From NCBI RefSeq assembly GCF_905475395.1, contig NC_058339.1:21088001-21152000 (forward strand): a stretch of DNA of 64,000 bases, given 5' to 3'. Both the position numbers and the translations under genes were made by a program. The notes beneath the pieces are model-generated. The model was given only the letters and a program-made list of their open reading frames with translations. It did no database searches and was not told the DNA's origin. Below are positions 45,275 through 57,180 of the stretch, in pieces (the first letter of the stretch is position 1; the number at the start of each line of letters is the position of its first letter). This stretch comes from Chrysoperla carnea. Taxonomy: Eukaryota > Arthropoda > Insecta > Neuroptera > Chrysopidae.

Positions 45275-46412
45275 CAGTGGCGGATTTACCAGCAGGCTGA
45301 GTAGGCTGGAGCCTAGGGCGGCAAATTTTAAGGGGCGGCAAATTTAGTTCATAAATTTTTTATTTCGATTGACAAAATTTAGAAAAAATTATAATACACA
45401 CACAAAATACGAATTTCAAAAATTATAGAGGAATTAAAATATTCAACAAAAACCGAAATATAGTCCTATATACAGTGCTAAATAATAAATATCTCAAAAT
45501 CTCTGCATAAACAATTGCTAAACGCTTTTGATTATAATGTAATGATCATGAATTTTTAGAATATCGCAATAGCGATTCCATATTATAGTCGAAATTTAGT
45601 TATTTTTACATATTTTCTTCACTGATAATTACTATAATTTTTTCTCCGTGTACCTAATAATTATGAGATCTCCTTACACAATTCAATCTTGATACAATAT
45701 CGATGGTCTAATCATGATTGCTGCAGCAAGTTTGCAAATTGTCAAATTCTATTCCAGAAAGTTATTTCTTTATGCGTAAAAAATACTGACTAATTTTTAT
45801 TAAATAAAAAACTAGTTCGATATCTTATGGAGATTCAGAATAAGTATAGTCTTTTTGTTTAAATCAATCGAATAACTGATATTTGAACGATTGCAACATG
45901 ACAATAAAAAAATTCCCTCTACTAAATATGAAGTTAGACAATTTGCGGATTAGAAAATGGATACATTTTATCAATTAATTATTTTATTTGTAGTAAGAAA
46001 AAGTTTGGAAAATCCAAATGATCATGCCTTAAGCGCTTATGTCGTACACGAATTATTTAAATTGAATGTTTACATTTGTTAACTTTTTCACAAAGCCAAC
46101 TTTTTTAGAAAATACAAATAATTTTTATGAGCTCAGCGATTATTGGTACATGTTTGAGATATTTTTTGCATAAAATATTGTTTTTTGATAATTCTTTGCT
46201 GTAAAAATAATCAAGGATCTAACACGGTACCATAGTTCCGGATGATACTAACCATACGGGAAAAGTTGATGTAATGAGGATAATGGAGCACAAATCATAA
46301 AGTTGCAATTTTATTGATAGATAATTGATATGATTGTGAACTAAGATATCAAAATTTAGAGGCGGCAAAAATTGAATAGCCTACGGGCGGCAAATCTCTA
46401 AATCCGCCACTG
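45275..46412. mobile_element. Complete non-autonomous hAT element with 8-bp target duplication
   Basis: The ends are perfect inverted repeats, CAGTGGCGGATTTA and TAAATCCGCCACTG. Both are flanked by the same 8 bases ATATAGGG (45267-45274 and 46413-46420), the target duplication length of hAT transposases. Sub-terminal GGGCGGCAAATTT and GGGCGGCAAATCT motifs repeat near both ends, as expected for transposase binding. The 1138-base interior has no significant open frame or recognisable transposase block, so it would need a transposase in trans. The perfect duplication implies a fairly recent or well preserved insertion. Confidence 0.93.
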
Positions 46413-46420
46413 ATATAGGG

Positions 46421-48339
46421 TGACCGACTTAACTTGAGAAGTTGTTACACAAAAAAGATAATTTTACCTAAAGAAATTTATCTTTTTCAAAAATTCTAGA
46501 GCTTAAAAAATTGTACCGAGAATCCTCATAAAATTGACCATGAATATCCCGTTCATGTAAAAGTCAACTGTTATTTTTCAGCTTATGTAAAAGTCATAAT
46601 TAATAAGAAAAGATTTCAAATAAAAATTCCGAGAATATTTCCTCAGTTCGTTTTGTTCCAAATCTTATTAAAGAAATAACCGATGGTACATACTTAGATA
46701 TCATTTTTTAAGGGCAAATAAATAAACAATTTCTCCAGAATGACCTTAAAAAATAGAACCGTTAATAATCAATAAGTCAATTGAACACGAGAATGGAACT
46801 GGAAGTGCCAATGATGTGAGTAATTTTATCACTCGTGTGTGTAGTAAACAATCCGCAACGAGTTGTATAAGTTATAATTGGGCGTACACAATGGACAATT
46901 AGCTATTGGTCACACAGAAAATAGATTTCTGGTGAATGTATACGTTGTAGGTAAGAACAACCTTAAGCTATAAAGTCTAAATCTTTTCATTTTTGAGAAA
47001 AAGTTGACTATTAAATAACGTTGCAATCCTAGGTCAATTTCTTTCATTCTTTTAGCCTAAAAATTCAATCTCAGTACAACTTTTTGTATAAAAACTGTTG
47101 TAAAATCAATTTTCTTTTCGAGTATCTATTATTAAGTCTCAAGTTAAATAGGACAACCTGCATATAGTTAGGTCACTACTGGGGTAGTAAGTAGTGTTGT
47201 GTTCACTGTGCGGTGTGTGCATTTAATTTAGGTTTGTTGTGTCTCATCGTTTTGTAGGTACAATATAATAATGAGAAGAAGTAGACACCACGAACAAACT
47301 CTAATATACATTTTATAAATACATACATACATACTAACATACCAACTACTCATACATTTAATACTTTATTTGCAAATAAATTTTGATTATTATTATTATT
47401 GGGGCATAGTTTATTACATACATTTATAAATACGACTTCGTTTTACATTACTCTGCTACAAAAAGCTGCAATGCAACCAGAGAGAATGTATATAATATAG
47501 TGTTTTTTAAATAATGTGACTAATGATGAGCAAAATCTAAGTCTCGCTAAAACTGCAGCACACAGACTATATCCACAGTAGCAACACCAAGATCAAGACT
47601 CCTGTAAAACTGGTAATGTAAAATTGGCGAAAATGAAAAAAAGTCATAATTTATTGCTTATTAGTTGCTAATTAGTTGCGAAAAAACGATTTTGTTACTC
47701 GAACAGATTGAGAAAAATCGGCGACAGATCTAGCTTAACGTTAAGCTAATGTGAAAAAAATCAATAAAGGGGTGATACACTTAACGTAAATGCGAGTGAA
47801 TTTGTTGCTACTTTGTTGCTTTAAAGAAAATTTGGAAATTAAATTTTTCCAATTATGATTAAATTAAAACTGTCCACGCTAGCTTAACTCTCAATTTTTC
47901 CGAGTAAAATTTTGTTAAAAACTTTGTAGCTGCTTACACTTTTAGAAAGTCGGAAAAGTTTGGAGACCAACTAAACATTTCACGGCAAAAACATTTTCCT
48001 TGAGCTGTATAATTTGAACTAAGAAAAACAGAATTTAACCGTGAAAAATCAGAGGTAAAAAAACTAGCGTGACTAGGTAATTAAACGGAGAGTATTCTTA
48101 GCTATGTTTCAAGTGCGATCTATGGAAATGGATGGTCAAATAAACCTGGTTCAATTCATTTCGAAAAGTGAAATGGTAAAATAATTAGGTAATTCAAAGC
48201 AATAATTCAAAAGAACAAGGTCAACTCAAATATTTCAATTTCAGTTAAAATATTTCCAAAAATTTGTCCCAAAAAATGATAGCTCTCTAAGTATTCTTTT
48301 CAGCTCATCCGATGTCCTTGGCCATCACTTTCATATTGA
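46421..48339. other. Intergenic, nothing recognised
   Basis: Mixed AT-rich DNA. An (ATT)n run is at 47391-47400. The segment 47680-48080 has several AGCTTAAC and GCTAGCTTAAC motifs in both orientations but no clear repeat structure. No exon was seen. Confidence 0.35.
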
Positions 48340-48530
48340 TTTAAGAAGGAGTGTTATAAGTTTAAAGTGTTTATCTGTGCGTCTGTGTGGTGCTTACTGT
48401 CATAGTAGCCCCTAAACGATCGAACCGACTTGATTGAGAATATTTTATAGCTAAGTTTCCAAAAATCGGTTTACAAGGAATATATCGCATTTGTCGGGGG
48501 TTTTTTAAATTTTGTAAATTTTACTTGTTT
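48340..48530 (+). repeat. Dispersed repeat family B (copy 5)
   Basis: AAGGAGTGTTATAAGTTTAA, GTCTGTGTGGTGCTTACTGT, GTAGCCCCTAAACGATCGAA and TTTTATAGCTAAGTTTCC follow the family order. It is diverged. Confidence 0.6.
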
Positions 48531-48774
48531 GATTATTACTCGATTGGCATAATATTCTTTTTATTCAGAATAGACTTTTATAACTTTGAGTATATGTGAG
48601 ATATATTTATATAATATGGTTGTACTTTTTAAACGTTATCTTTACACTATTATAATAATATTATTTCACTGTGATAAATTGTGTACAGTAAAACTGTATA
48701 TGTATTTTTTTAAATGAATATACAACACTTGTCTATCATACAGCTGCACACATCAAACTAATCTGCAGGTATTA

Positions 48775-48896
48775 TAAAATGGAACGCCTGGGTTTTTTTT
48801 TGAAATTTATTTTAATGCTGTTGTTTTATTTAAATTTATAATGGAACGACTGTGTTTGTTGAAATTTATTTTAATAATTAAGTTGTTTTATTTAAA
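48775..48896. repeat. Two-copy tandem duplication, about 61 bp
   Basis: ATAAAATGGAACGCCTGGG and TATAATGGAACGACTGTG start the units; both continue with GAAATTTATTTTAAT and GTTGTTTTATTTAAA. Confidence 0.7.
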
Positions 48897-49149
48897 GAAC
48901 GATTTCATTTATATGAATATTAGTAATTCCAACGGATTTCATGAACTATAAAAATGTTGATCAGTTGGGTATAGCAAATTAAAATGTATATTACTTTTCA
49001 GCACTTCTAAACTAAAAGTATTATCATTTTTCATACCGAAAGTAAAATGTTTGCAGAAGGTTTTTGTGACAAAAAGATTTCTCCAATTTCGAATAAAAAC
49101 GAAAATGTGAAAAACTATGTCAACTAAAACTTTTTTATGCAATTTTTTA

Positions 49150-49656
49150 TGCCATGTATAAGCAATATATCAAGGTATACTAAATTTAGTCCCAAGTTTG
49201 TAACGCTTAAAAATATTGATGCATAAAATCACCTAATTAGTGAATTTGCGGTTGTCCGTCTGTCTGTCTGTCTATCCGCCTGTTATCACGATAACACAAA
49301 AACGAAAAAAGACATCAAGTTGAAATGTTGAGTGCTCAGGTCGTAAAAAGTGAGACCGAGCTCGTAAATGAGCAACATAGGCCAATTCGGTCTTGTAAAC
49401 CGTTAGAGATAGAACAAAAGTTTAAATATAAGAAATGTTCCTTATAAAATGTTCCTTATAAAAATCACTGTTTACCCGTGAGGGCACAAATTAGGTTATT
49501 AGGGAATATCAGTCATGCGTGTGTGACATTTATGTGTGGCTGGCTATCTTTCTTTACTTAAATGACGTGAAAAAACAAACGATTCCGTAATCAATACTGC
49601 CTGTACATGGTATTTCAACAATTAACTCAGTCAATTGTTTGTTTTCACTTGGTCTT
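49150..49656 (-). repeat. Family A, near full-length copy
   Basis: Reverse-strand copy running from CCATGTATAAGCAATATATC to CAATTGTTTGTTTTCACTT. Contains TTAGTCCCAAGTTTGTAACG, a GTCTGTCTGTCTGTC run and AGAGATAGAACAAAAGTTTA. A duplicated AAATGTTCCTTATAAAA occurs in the middle. Confidence 0.72.
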
Positions 49657-50273
49657 AGCTAAAATACACTTTTTTCTTTCTTTATATGGGATTTTTGATG
49701 TTTTTTTTTTTCATCTTTTCCCTCAGTTTAACGACACAGAGTCACTGATATTATTGTTGTGCATTCCAGTAACGACTTATAAACCAATTATCTCATCGAG
49801 TTCGAGAAATATTTTAATTCAAAGTCTCTATTGTTTGAACTACGTGAAAAATTTCCTATTAGTATTTATGAAAAGAAAACCAAAGAAATTTTTTCTAAAA
49901 TATTATACAGTCAGTATTGAGGTTTTACTATAATTTGAATTAAATACATAAATATTGTACAAAATGATAAAAATTCAGACTTATAATTTATGCTAATAAT
50001 CTTATTATCCATTCAGTTAAGCGTGACATTCAATCTTGTTAAAATTTAAACTTGTAATGGCTGGTATGTAATAACAAACTAAAGATTGGCTGGTCATTTA
50101 TAAATGAAATTATTAAAAACAACAACAACAACAAAACCTGATTGATAAATAAATAAACAATATTCATAAATAAGGAATATTTTTAAGATGAAAATTTTCA
50201 ATTAACAAACAAATTGAATCAATGGCCTTTGAATGTCATCATTTTATAAAATACCTATGTAAGTATCTCAATA
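49657..50273. other. Intergenic, nothing recognised
   Basis: AT-rich spacer with an (AAC)n run near 50120. The plus-strand open frame that crosses from the family A copy into this spacer (49607-49933) has no recognisable motif. Confidence 0.35.
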
Positions 50274-50373
50274 TCAAAAAAAATGCTCGTTTTAAAACAT
50301 TCTAAGTGTTACTATTATATCATAACATATGATGAGTACGCTTAGAATGTTTTAACTGTTGCATTTTTTTTGA
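50274..50373. mobile_element. 100-bp hairpin MITE
   Basis: TCAAAAAAAATGC at the left end is matched exactly by GCATTTTTTTTGA at the right end. The arms continue as AAAACATTCTAAG versus CTTAGAATGTTTT, giving about 40 paired bases around a loop of some 20. It is non-coding. Confidence 0.75.
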
Positions 50374-50544
50374 CAGTGAGTATATGTTATAGAAATATTG
50401 TAGGAATTTAGTTCACAAGCTGAGAGATCTATCACAATGATTGTCGAATTCTATATTATTAATTTCGACTTCACTTTTTTCAACGGCTCTTTCATTTAGT
50501 AACATTAAGGTAGACATTTTCACTGGCTGCCTATAGGTGTTCAT

Positions 50545-50790
50545 AAAGTCCATTTCTGGCACGATAACTCGACAAGTAAAATTTACAAAATTTTAAAAGC
50601 CCCCGACAATTTTTTTTTGTTTGGAACCCTAAACTCGCACTTGAAACAATTATAAGAACACTCTCCATTAAATTACCTTTCAAAAGAAACCAAAAATAAT
50701 AAAATCGGTTCCACGATGCCACAGACAGACACACACATTTAGCGGTCAAACTTATAACACAACTTTTGTTAGTTCGGGGGCTAAAAACGA
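50545..50790 (-). repeat. Dispersed repeat family B (copy 6)
   Basis: Contains TACAAAATTTTAAAAGCCCC, AACACTCTCCATTAAATTAC, CCACGATGCCACAGACAGAC and AGCGGTCAAACTTATAACAC. It stops about 30 bases before the foldback element starts. Confidence 0.65.
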
Positions 50791-50818
50791 AGATAGGCAT
50801 CAAGCTGAAATTTGAGTT

Positions 50819-52515
50819 ATTTTTAGCTTTACAATACCATGCAACTACAAAAATATATATTATATTGTGTGCAAGTGATGCTTATAAATTTGATAATATA
50901 GATATCGCTCTTCAATCATCAATACTCTAGCTATAGTCGTCTCTGTTCATCAAATGATGGATCTTCGATCAACTCATAATCAATTTAAAATTTTGTTGTT
51001 ATATCTTCAGCAATCTTATATTTGTATGGTATTATTATAAACTACAAGATTGTCTAAATATTTAAGGTAGTTTTTTATCACACTCTCTTCTTTTTTTGAT
51101 ATAGAAATATCCAATAGACAAGGATAACCAATATGATCATTTTTTCAGCGAACTTTGAATAATAAAATAATAATAAAAACATAGGAATTTTTTGTGATTT
51201 TTGGAAAATTTGTTAATCAAAAAATGTATTAAAAAAGGTTTATTGAAATCCCTAGTATTATTCCATCCTTCTAAGTATTCTTTACCTATATGAGTGTGTA
51301 CGAGTATTTTCCTATTTACAGATACCACCAAAGTTTTACAATATGCACAATTTCTCTGAGTGTTATACATTTTATTGTTATAACATTTCAGATTAATCTC
51401 CAAACTTACTGGTGTGACCTGAATATTATCCATGTTTGGAAATTTCTTTTTCTTCAAAAGCAAATCTGTTAAAATTTATATGACATAAAAAAACAAAAAT
51501 GTAATTATAATTTATTTAAATGAGTAAAAATAAAATTAAAAAAACAAAACACAACAAGTTGAGCACAGGTACTTTGCATAGGTAATAAGTCAAGAGCACA
51601 AAATGTTATTATAATAAGTACAGGTTACTTCGTTAGTTACTCAAAAGTAATAAAATAAATAGTACACTTGGGTACAACAGACAAAATGCAAATGAGATGT
51701 TCTTTGTATAATAATATGTATGTATGTATGCTGTGCTGTGCATCTCTCACTGTAGGTCTGGTAAATACATACATATCTGCTACAACCAGTACCAATATAC
51801 TATAAGAATATAACAACCAACTATTCACTCAGAGAATGAAATGTTGGTGCCATGTATCTCTACCAATAAAAGTGCATATCATATCATATACAAAAATCGA
51901 ACAGGTGTGGAAAATTATTTTACCTATATGATACTGTAATATCATACTTTGAGGATTGAGAAACTAAAAATTCACCCGAGCAGACTGATAAAAGGTTGTT
52001 AGTACTTGTGTGCACTTTTCTCTTTGAAATCATACCATGTTTTAAGGAGATTTGCAAAGGTTGAATAATACTAGGGATTTCAATAAAACTTTATAAATAC
52101 ATTTTTTTGATTAACAAAGTTTCCAAAAATCACAAAAAATTCCTAGGTCATCGGGCTTTTTATTATTATTTTATCGTTCAAAGTTGGCTGAAAAAATGAT
52201 GAATCATATACTTGATCCTTTTCAATTGGATATTTCTATATCAAAAAATCTAGAGAGTGTGATTAAAAACTATCTAAAATATTAAGACAATCTTGTAGTT
52301 TATAATAATACCATAAAAATATAAGGTTGTCGATGATACAAAATTTAAATTTAGTTATGAGTTCATCGAAGATTCATCATTTGATGAACAGAGACGACTA
52401 TAATTAGAGTATTGATGATTGAAGAGACATATCTATATTATAAAATTTATAAGCCGCACTTGCACACAATATATTATATATTTTTGTAGTTGCGTGGTAT
52501 TGTAAAGCTAAAAAT
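50819..52515. mobile_element. Foldback element with arms of about 450 bp
   Basis: The left arm (50819-51263) and the right arm (52063-52515) are reverse complements over essentially their whole length. Paired blocks are ATTTTTAGCTTTACAATACC at the outer ends, TCATCAATACTCTA, GTCTCTGTTCATCAAATGAT, TTATAAACTACAAGATTGTC, CAAAAAATTCCTA (right arm sense) and ATCCCTAGTATTATTC at the inner ends. Differences are scattered, plus a 10-base insertion in the right arm. The 800-base middle is AT-rich and encodes nothing recognisable. The outer flanks do not show a convincing target duplication. Long arms around a small core fit a foldback or Mutator-like non-autonomous DNA transposon. Confidence 0.85.
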
Positions 52516-52713
52516 TACAAATTATTTGACTACAAAGCATGTGCTTGGTTTATATGTATGTACCGTGCAATAAGCCAAAACATTAGAATTTAGAAGAAAT
52601 ATTAATTTCTACTATTCCTGTCTTAATCATTAATTTTAAAAGGTTTATAAGTAGGTATACAAAGACATAATGTCATTTACTGCTTACGGTCAAAATTGAC
52701 TGTAATTGAAATA

Positions 52714-53252
52714 AAAACAAGTGAAAACAAACAATTGATTGAATTAATTGTTGAAATACCATGTAAAGACAGTGTCGATTAAGCAATTGTTTGTTTTTTA
52801 CGTCTTGTAAATACAGAAAGATAGCTACACATACATACAAATCACACACATATAACTGATATTTCCATATAATACATACTATATAATTTGCGCTCTCACG
52901 GGTAAAAAGTGATGTTCACGAAAAAATGTTTAAAACAAAAGTTGTTTATTTTTTATAAAGAACATATTTTATATTTAAACTTTTATTCTATCTCTAACGG
53001 CTTACAAGATGGGTCCTACGGACTCAAGACCTGTGCTGCTCATTTACGAACTCGACTTCACTTTTTACGTCCTGAGCACGCTATAAAATATTTCAGCTAG
53101 ATATCTCTTTTCGTTTTTGAGTTATTGGACGGGCGAGCAACTGGAAATGGACTAATTAGGTGATTTTATGAACTCCTATACCAAAATTTTATTATTATTT
53201 ATAGAGACTAAGCTTAGTATACCTTGATAGATTTCATATATACATGGTATAA
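52714..53252 (+). repeat. Family A, near full-length copy
   Basis: From AACAAGTGAAAACAAACAAT through AATACCATGTAAAGACAGTG, a TTTTACGTC block, TATTCTATCTCTAACGG and TTTACGAACTCGACTTCACT to CATATATACATGGTATAA. It is about 60 bases shorter than the copy at 4594. Confidence 0.72.
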
Positions 53253-53274
53253 TAACATATTGAGAAGTCGCCTA

Positions 53275-53392
53275 TAGTCAGATTTTGGATACCGATGTAT
53301 CTGAACTGGTCTTTTGAATCTGATATATTTGGATAGTCAGATTTTGGATACCGATGTATCTAATCTGGTCTTTTGAATTTCTCTTTAAGATT
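53275..53392. repeat. Two-copy 59-bp tandem duplication
   Basis: TAGTCAGATTTTGGATACCG starts at 53275 and at 53334. The rest of the unit (ATGTATCT, CTGGTCTTTTGAAT) is repeated with two or three changes. It follows the family A copy directly. Confidence 0.8.
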
Positions 53393-55754
53393 ACCTCACC
53401 AAATTTCGATATTTAAATTTGAAACGGAATGTGAAATATACATATACAAATACATGTGCAAAATAATGACGAAATACGAAACTATAACATTTTATATTCA
53501 AGTTGTGCTATTTTATTCCTACAATATTGATAAGAACGTAAAATGTATAAAGTTTTTAGAATTTATTTGTTGTAATAAAGACATTAATTGTTATGAGATC
53601 ATTACTTATATATGTGATAGTCAGACAAGTTTACTTGAATTGTTGTGTTTTGTGTGTTGTGTGTGTGGAAAATCAACTAAATATTTATATTTATATATAC
53701 AAATATGTATTTGTAGGTAATAATAATAATAAGCCGTTTATATGCATTTTATTTGTTTGTATATTATATTCACAAAAGGTAACTTGGGCTATAAGTTGAA
53801 TCGTTTAACCATAATGTGATGGAAATACGGGTAAAAATGAGGGTCAAACCTTTACACACACTTTATAAGCAATTAAAATTTTCAGGTAATATTACATATC
53901 ATATTAAAAGTTTGACCGTTATAATCAAGTTCATAAAAAATAAAATTATCAGTCATAGAGACTGCCGATAGAAGTGAAAACTTAGAACTTTTAGTAGAAA
54001 CATTTGAAATTTCATAATATTTGAATTAAAATTATCAACATCAATCTGGTTTCACTTCTATTGACACTCCGAGCAACAATTATATGCATGTTTATATGGC
54101 TTATTATTATTTAAATATATTACGGGCTGTACAAGATTATGATAAAATATAAATACAGTTCAATTGAAATAATAATTAATATACAATCATATGATTTGTG
54201 GATAGTATTTTATATACGCAGCAGTAATGTTACACAATACATCAGCTGTATAGCTACAGATATACTGCTATAAGCATGTCGGCGCGCGAACAGCATTTCG
54301 GTGATGCGAACCAATAACATTTTCCCCTACCAAAAAGTTTGCAACGTCCCTAAAGAAGTGCTTCAAAAAGTGCTTTTATTTTCGTGCACTATTAAAATTT
54401 GTGTATAGTACTAAGACATTGTAACGTACACAAATTATACACATGCTGCTGCGTATTTATTCATTGTTTTTTGTGTTGTTAACAAGACGGGCATAAAATA
54501 AGGTTTCAATACTTTTTTCTTTCGAAAAATGGCAAAAACCATCAGTATAAATATTTTAAAGGGAAACGTATGTGGTTTGCTTCATTACATTTCTTAAAAC
54601 AAACCAAGTTATTCTCACGACCAAGTTGTTATGACCGCGGAATCAGAATAACGAATCTTCGAGTATGATTGGTCGGTTTGAAGTCCTAAGGCATTGACTT
54701 CGGTACCGCGTGAGCTCTGCTCTAAATTGAATAGTAATCGAAAATATTCCCACTCGAGATACAATCTTACGTTGCTTAATGATTTTTTGGTCAATACTGA
54801 AGAAAAACTTATCTTCTTCAAAACATAGCTGTTCGAAGTCTAATTACCTGACGTACTGAACATATCGTCTCTGGTAGCTTCAGGGTTAACTAAATTTATT
54901 TTGTATCTTTTATCTATCTAGTATTATCTCAAATACTATAATATGCGTTATACTAGCGTTCAAGATTATTACAATCCTATGACGAAAGCTCAAAAAAATG
55001 ATCGATCAAAAATTTGGCATTCCTAATCTACATTGTATACGTTTTTAGTAGGAAATAATGACCCTCGAGAATTTAAATTTTGATCCGATTAATTGCTTCG
55101 GAATTTAGAATGATTAGTTTTCATAAATTCTCTCTATCGGAATATTTATCTTCAAAAGTTAACAAGTAAATACAATTTTTTTTTTTTAAATAAACTACAA
55201 AGTTACTGATAAAGAATTTTTTAAAATCGAAATTTAAGATCTTGAATAATGATCAATAAAAAATCTCTATTATTTACCATAAATAACTAATAACTTTTAT
55301 TTTAAATCCATGTAATTAGTAGACTAATCTTTAAATTGTAATTTATTAATTAATTCTAGTAAATTTCTATTTTAAAAATGGTCTTTAATAAAATTAAAAA
55401 AAACAAGAGTATCAAAGTAATAAATTTTACAGATAAACTTTTAATATTTATAGAATTCAATGTATATATATTTTTAAACAGTGTTACAACGGTGTAAATC
55501 AAAATGATTTATTTGTTTGTGACTTTGATGGTGAAACAGCTGTCCTCTTGACACTTTAGAAATATTTTCAAATATTTTAAAAAGATATGATAGAAACAAA
55601 CGAAACATTTAGTTTCAACTATAGCCCATGTATCACATCGATCGGACCGATACGCAAATATAGTAAGAAAAAAAAATAGTTTCCGAGGCTTCATTCAATT
55701 TTACCTACATTATCTTAATATATATTTCTTGTGAATTTTTTTCAGTTTGTTCTT
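53393..55754. other. Long intergenic stretch, no gene supported
   Basis: The longest plus-strand open frame (53373-53720) contains low-complexity Tyr/Ile/Cys sequence from AT- and GT-rich DNA and is not supported. A GC-richer patch at 54280-54310 (GTCGGCGCGCGAACAGC) has no recognisable function. Confidence 0.35.
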
Positions 55755-56005
55755 TATATACCATGGATATATGAAATATATCAAGGTATACTAAGTTTAG
55801 TCTCAAGTTTGTAACTAAAGCTTACAAATATTGATGCTACTTCAAAAGTTTTGATATGGGTGTGCATAAAATAAATTGTTAGTACATTTTCGGCTGTCTG
55901 TCTGTCTGTCTGCCAACACGATAACTCAAAAACGAAATTTTCATATCGTGCTCAAGACGTAAACAGTGAGTGCGTAAATGAGCAAAATAGGTCAACTGGG
56001 GCAAA
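55755..56005 (-). repeat. Family A, truncated reverse copy
   Basis: ATACCATGGATATATGAAAT, TCAAGGTATACTAAGTTTAG and a GTCTGTCTGTCTG run occur in family order. The copy breaks off at AGGTCAACTGGGG and passes into the 300-bp repeat. Confidence 0.68.
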
Positions 56006-56019
56006 ATAGGTCAAACTCT

Positions 56020-56540
56020 GTATATATGGTAATTTTGACCCAAAAAATACAAAAATCGGGTTTTTGTATCGATTGGATGCATAGTTTCTGAGAAAATCGC
56101 TCCTTGTGCTCAGTTTTGGATTATACCTCAAAAGCCACGCATCCAATCATTAAATAAACCCGATTTTTGGATTTTTAGGGTCAAAATTACCTTATATATT
56201 GAATTTTATCGATACCGGAGGCAAACATTTTTTTTCGATTTTTTGAAATTTTTTTAAGGGGTACTAGAAAAAATCGGGAACAAATTTTTGTTTCAGATTT
56301 CGATAAAACTCTATATATAAGGTAATTTTGACCCTAAAAATACAAAAATCGGGTTTTTGTATCGATTGGATACATAGTTTCTGAGAAAATCGCTATTCAT
56401 GTCCGATTTTTGAATTTTTTTCAAAATTATCTTGCATAATCAATTTTATCTCGATTTTTTGTAATTTTTTTAAAGGGTGCGAAGAGAAAAGTCGAGTTTT
56501 TATATTGATTAGATGCATAGTTTCTGAGATAGTAGATCGA
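56020..56540. repeat. 300-bp repeat family, two units
   Basis: GGTAATTTTGACCCAAAAAA at 56029 and GGTAATTTTGACCCTAAAAA at 56321 start two similar units about 290 bases apart. Both continue ATCGGGTTTTTGTATCGATT and TAGTTTCTGAGAAAATCGCT. An inverted internal block carries GCATCCAATCATTAAATAAA. Confidence 0.7.
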
Positions 56541-56889
56541 AGATACATAGTTTCGAAAAAAGTCGTAAAGAAAAAGTTTGGTAGATTCGCTAAAAGGAAA
56601 CCACACACGAAGTTCCAAGTTTATATTAATCATTTTACAAAAAGGGTTGCTGTCCCGCAGGCAATGGGTAACTATAACAAACTCAATAAAGTAAAACATA
56701 CCTAGAATACATATTATATATTTTTTTCATATTTTAATGTCGTGATTTGGTTGTCGTTACATTTACAAGAAATGTGTGTAAAAACGAAATATATTCGCTC
56801 CGAGCGTGAATTTCGTTTCCATGACAACGATACACTACTTTAATTATAGAATTAATGGATGCATATATAATTGTGTGGATTGCATTGAA
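56541..56889. other. Short spacer, nothing recognised
   Basis: AT-rich sequence between two repeats, with an ATTTCGTTTCCATGACAACG stretch but no structure assigned. Confidence 0.3.
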
Positions 56890-57180
56890 AACTTACATTT
56901 AAAATTTAATATTCTTGTTTCACAAATTTAAATAAATAATTACGATAATTAACATTTGAAAAATAATATTTGTACAATTTGATTTCTTATTTTCACAATT
57001 TTTAATGCATTAAGTTTAATTAATTAGTGTTTTTCAATCATTTTAATTTGACAGTTTCTATATCATTAACATGTAAAGAATTGCAAATTAGTCATAACAG
57101 CCCACTTTATCTCCAAAATTTTTCACTTAAAGCGCTGGCATCGATTTTATTATCCCTACCATGACTACGCACACAACGAA
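56890..57180 (-). repeat. Long dispersed repeat, copy 2 (pair of 14133-14410)
   Basis: Inverted match to 14133-14410 through ATTTTTAATGCATTAAGTTT, ATCATTAACATGTAAAGAAT and AAAATTTTTCACTTAAAGCG. It is slightly longer than the other copy because of small insertions. Confidence 0.65.

Noticed and set aside
49607-49933. 108-codon open frame
   Set aside because: It starts inside a family A repeat copy and runs into AT-rich spacer; no motif.
53373-53799. Overlapping 115- and 68-codon open frames rich in Cys, Tyr and Ile
   Set aside because: Low-complexity composition from GT- and AT-rich DNA and no recognisable domain or splice structure.
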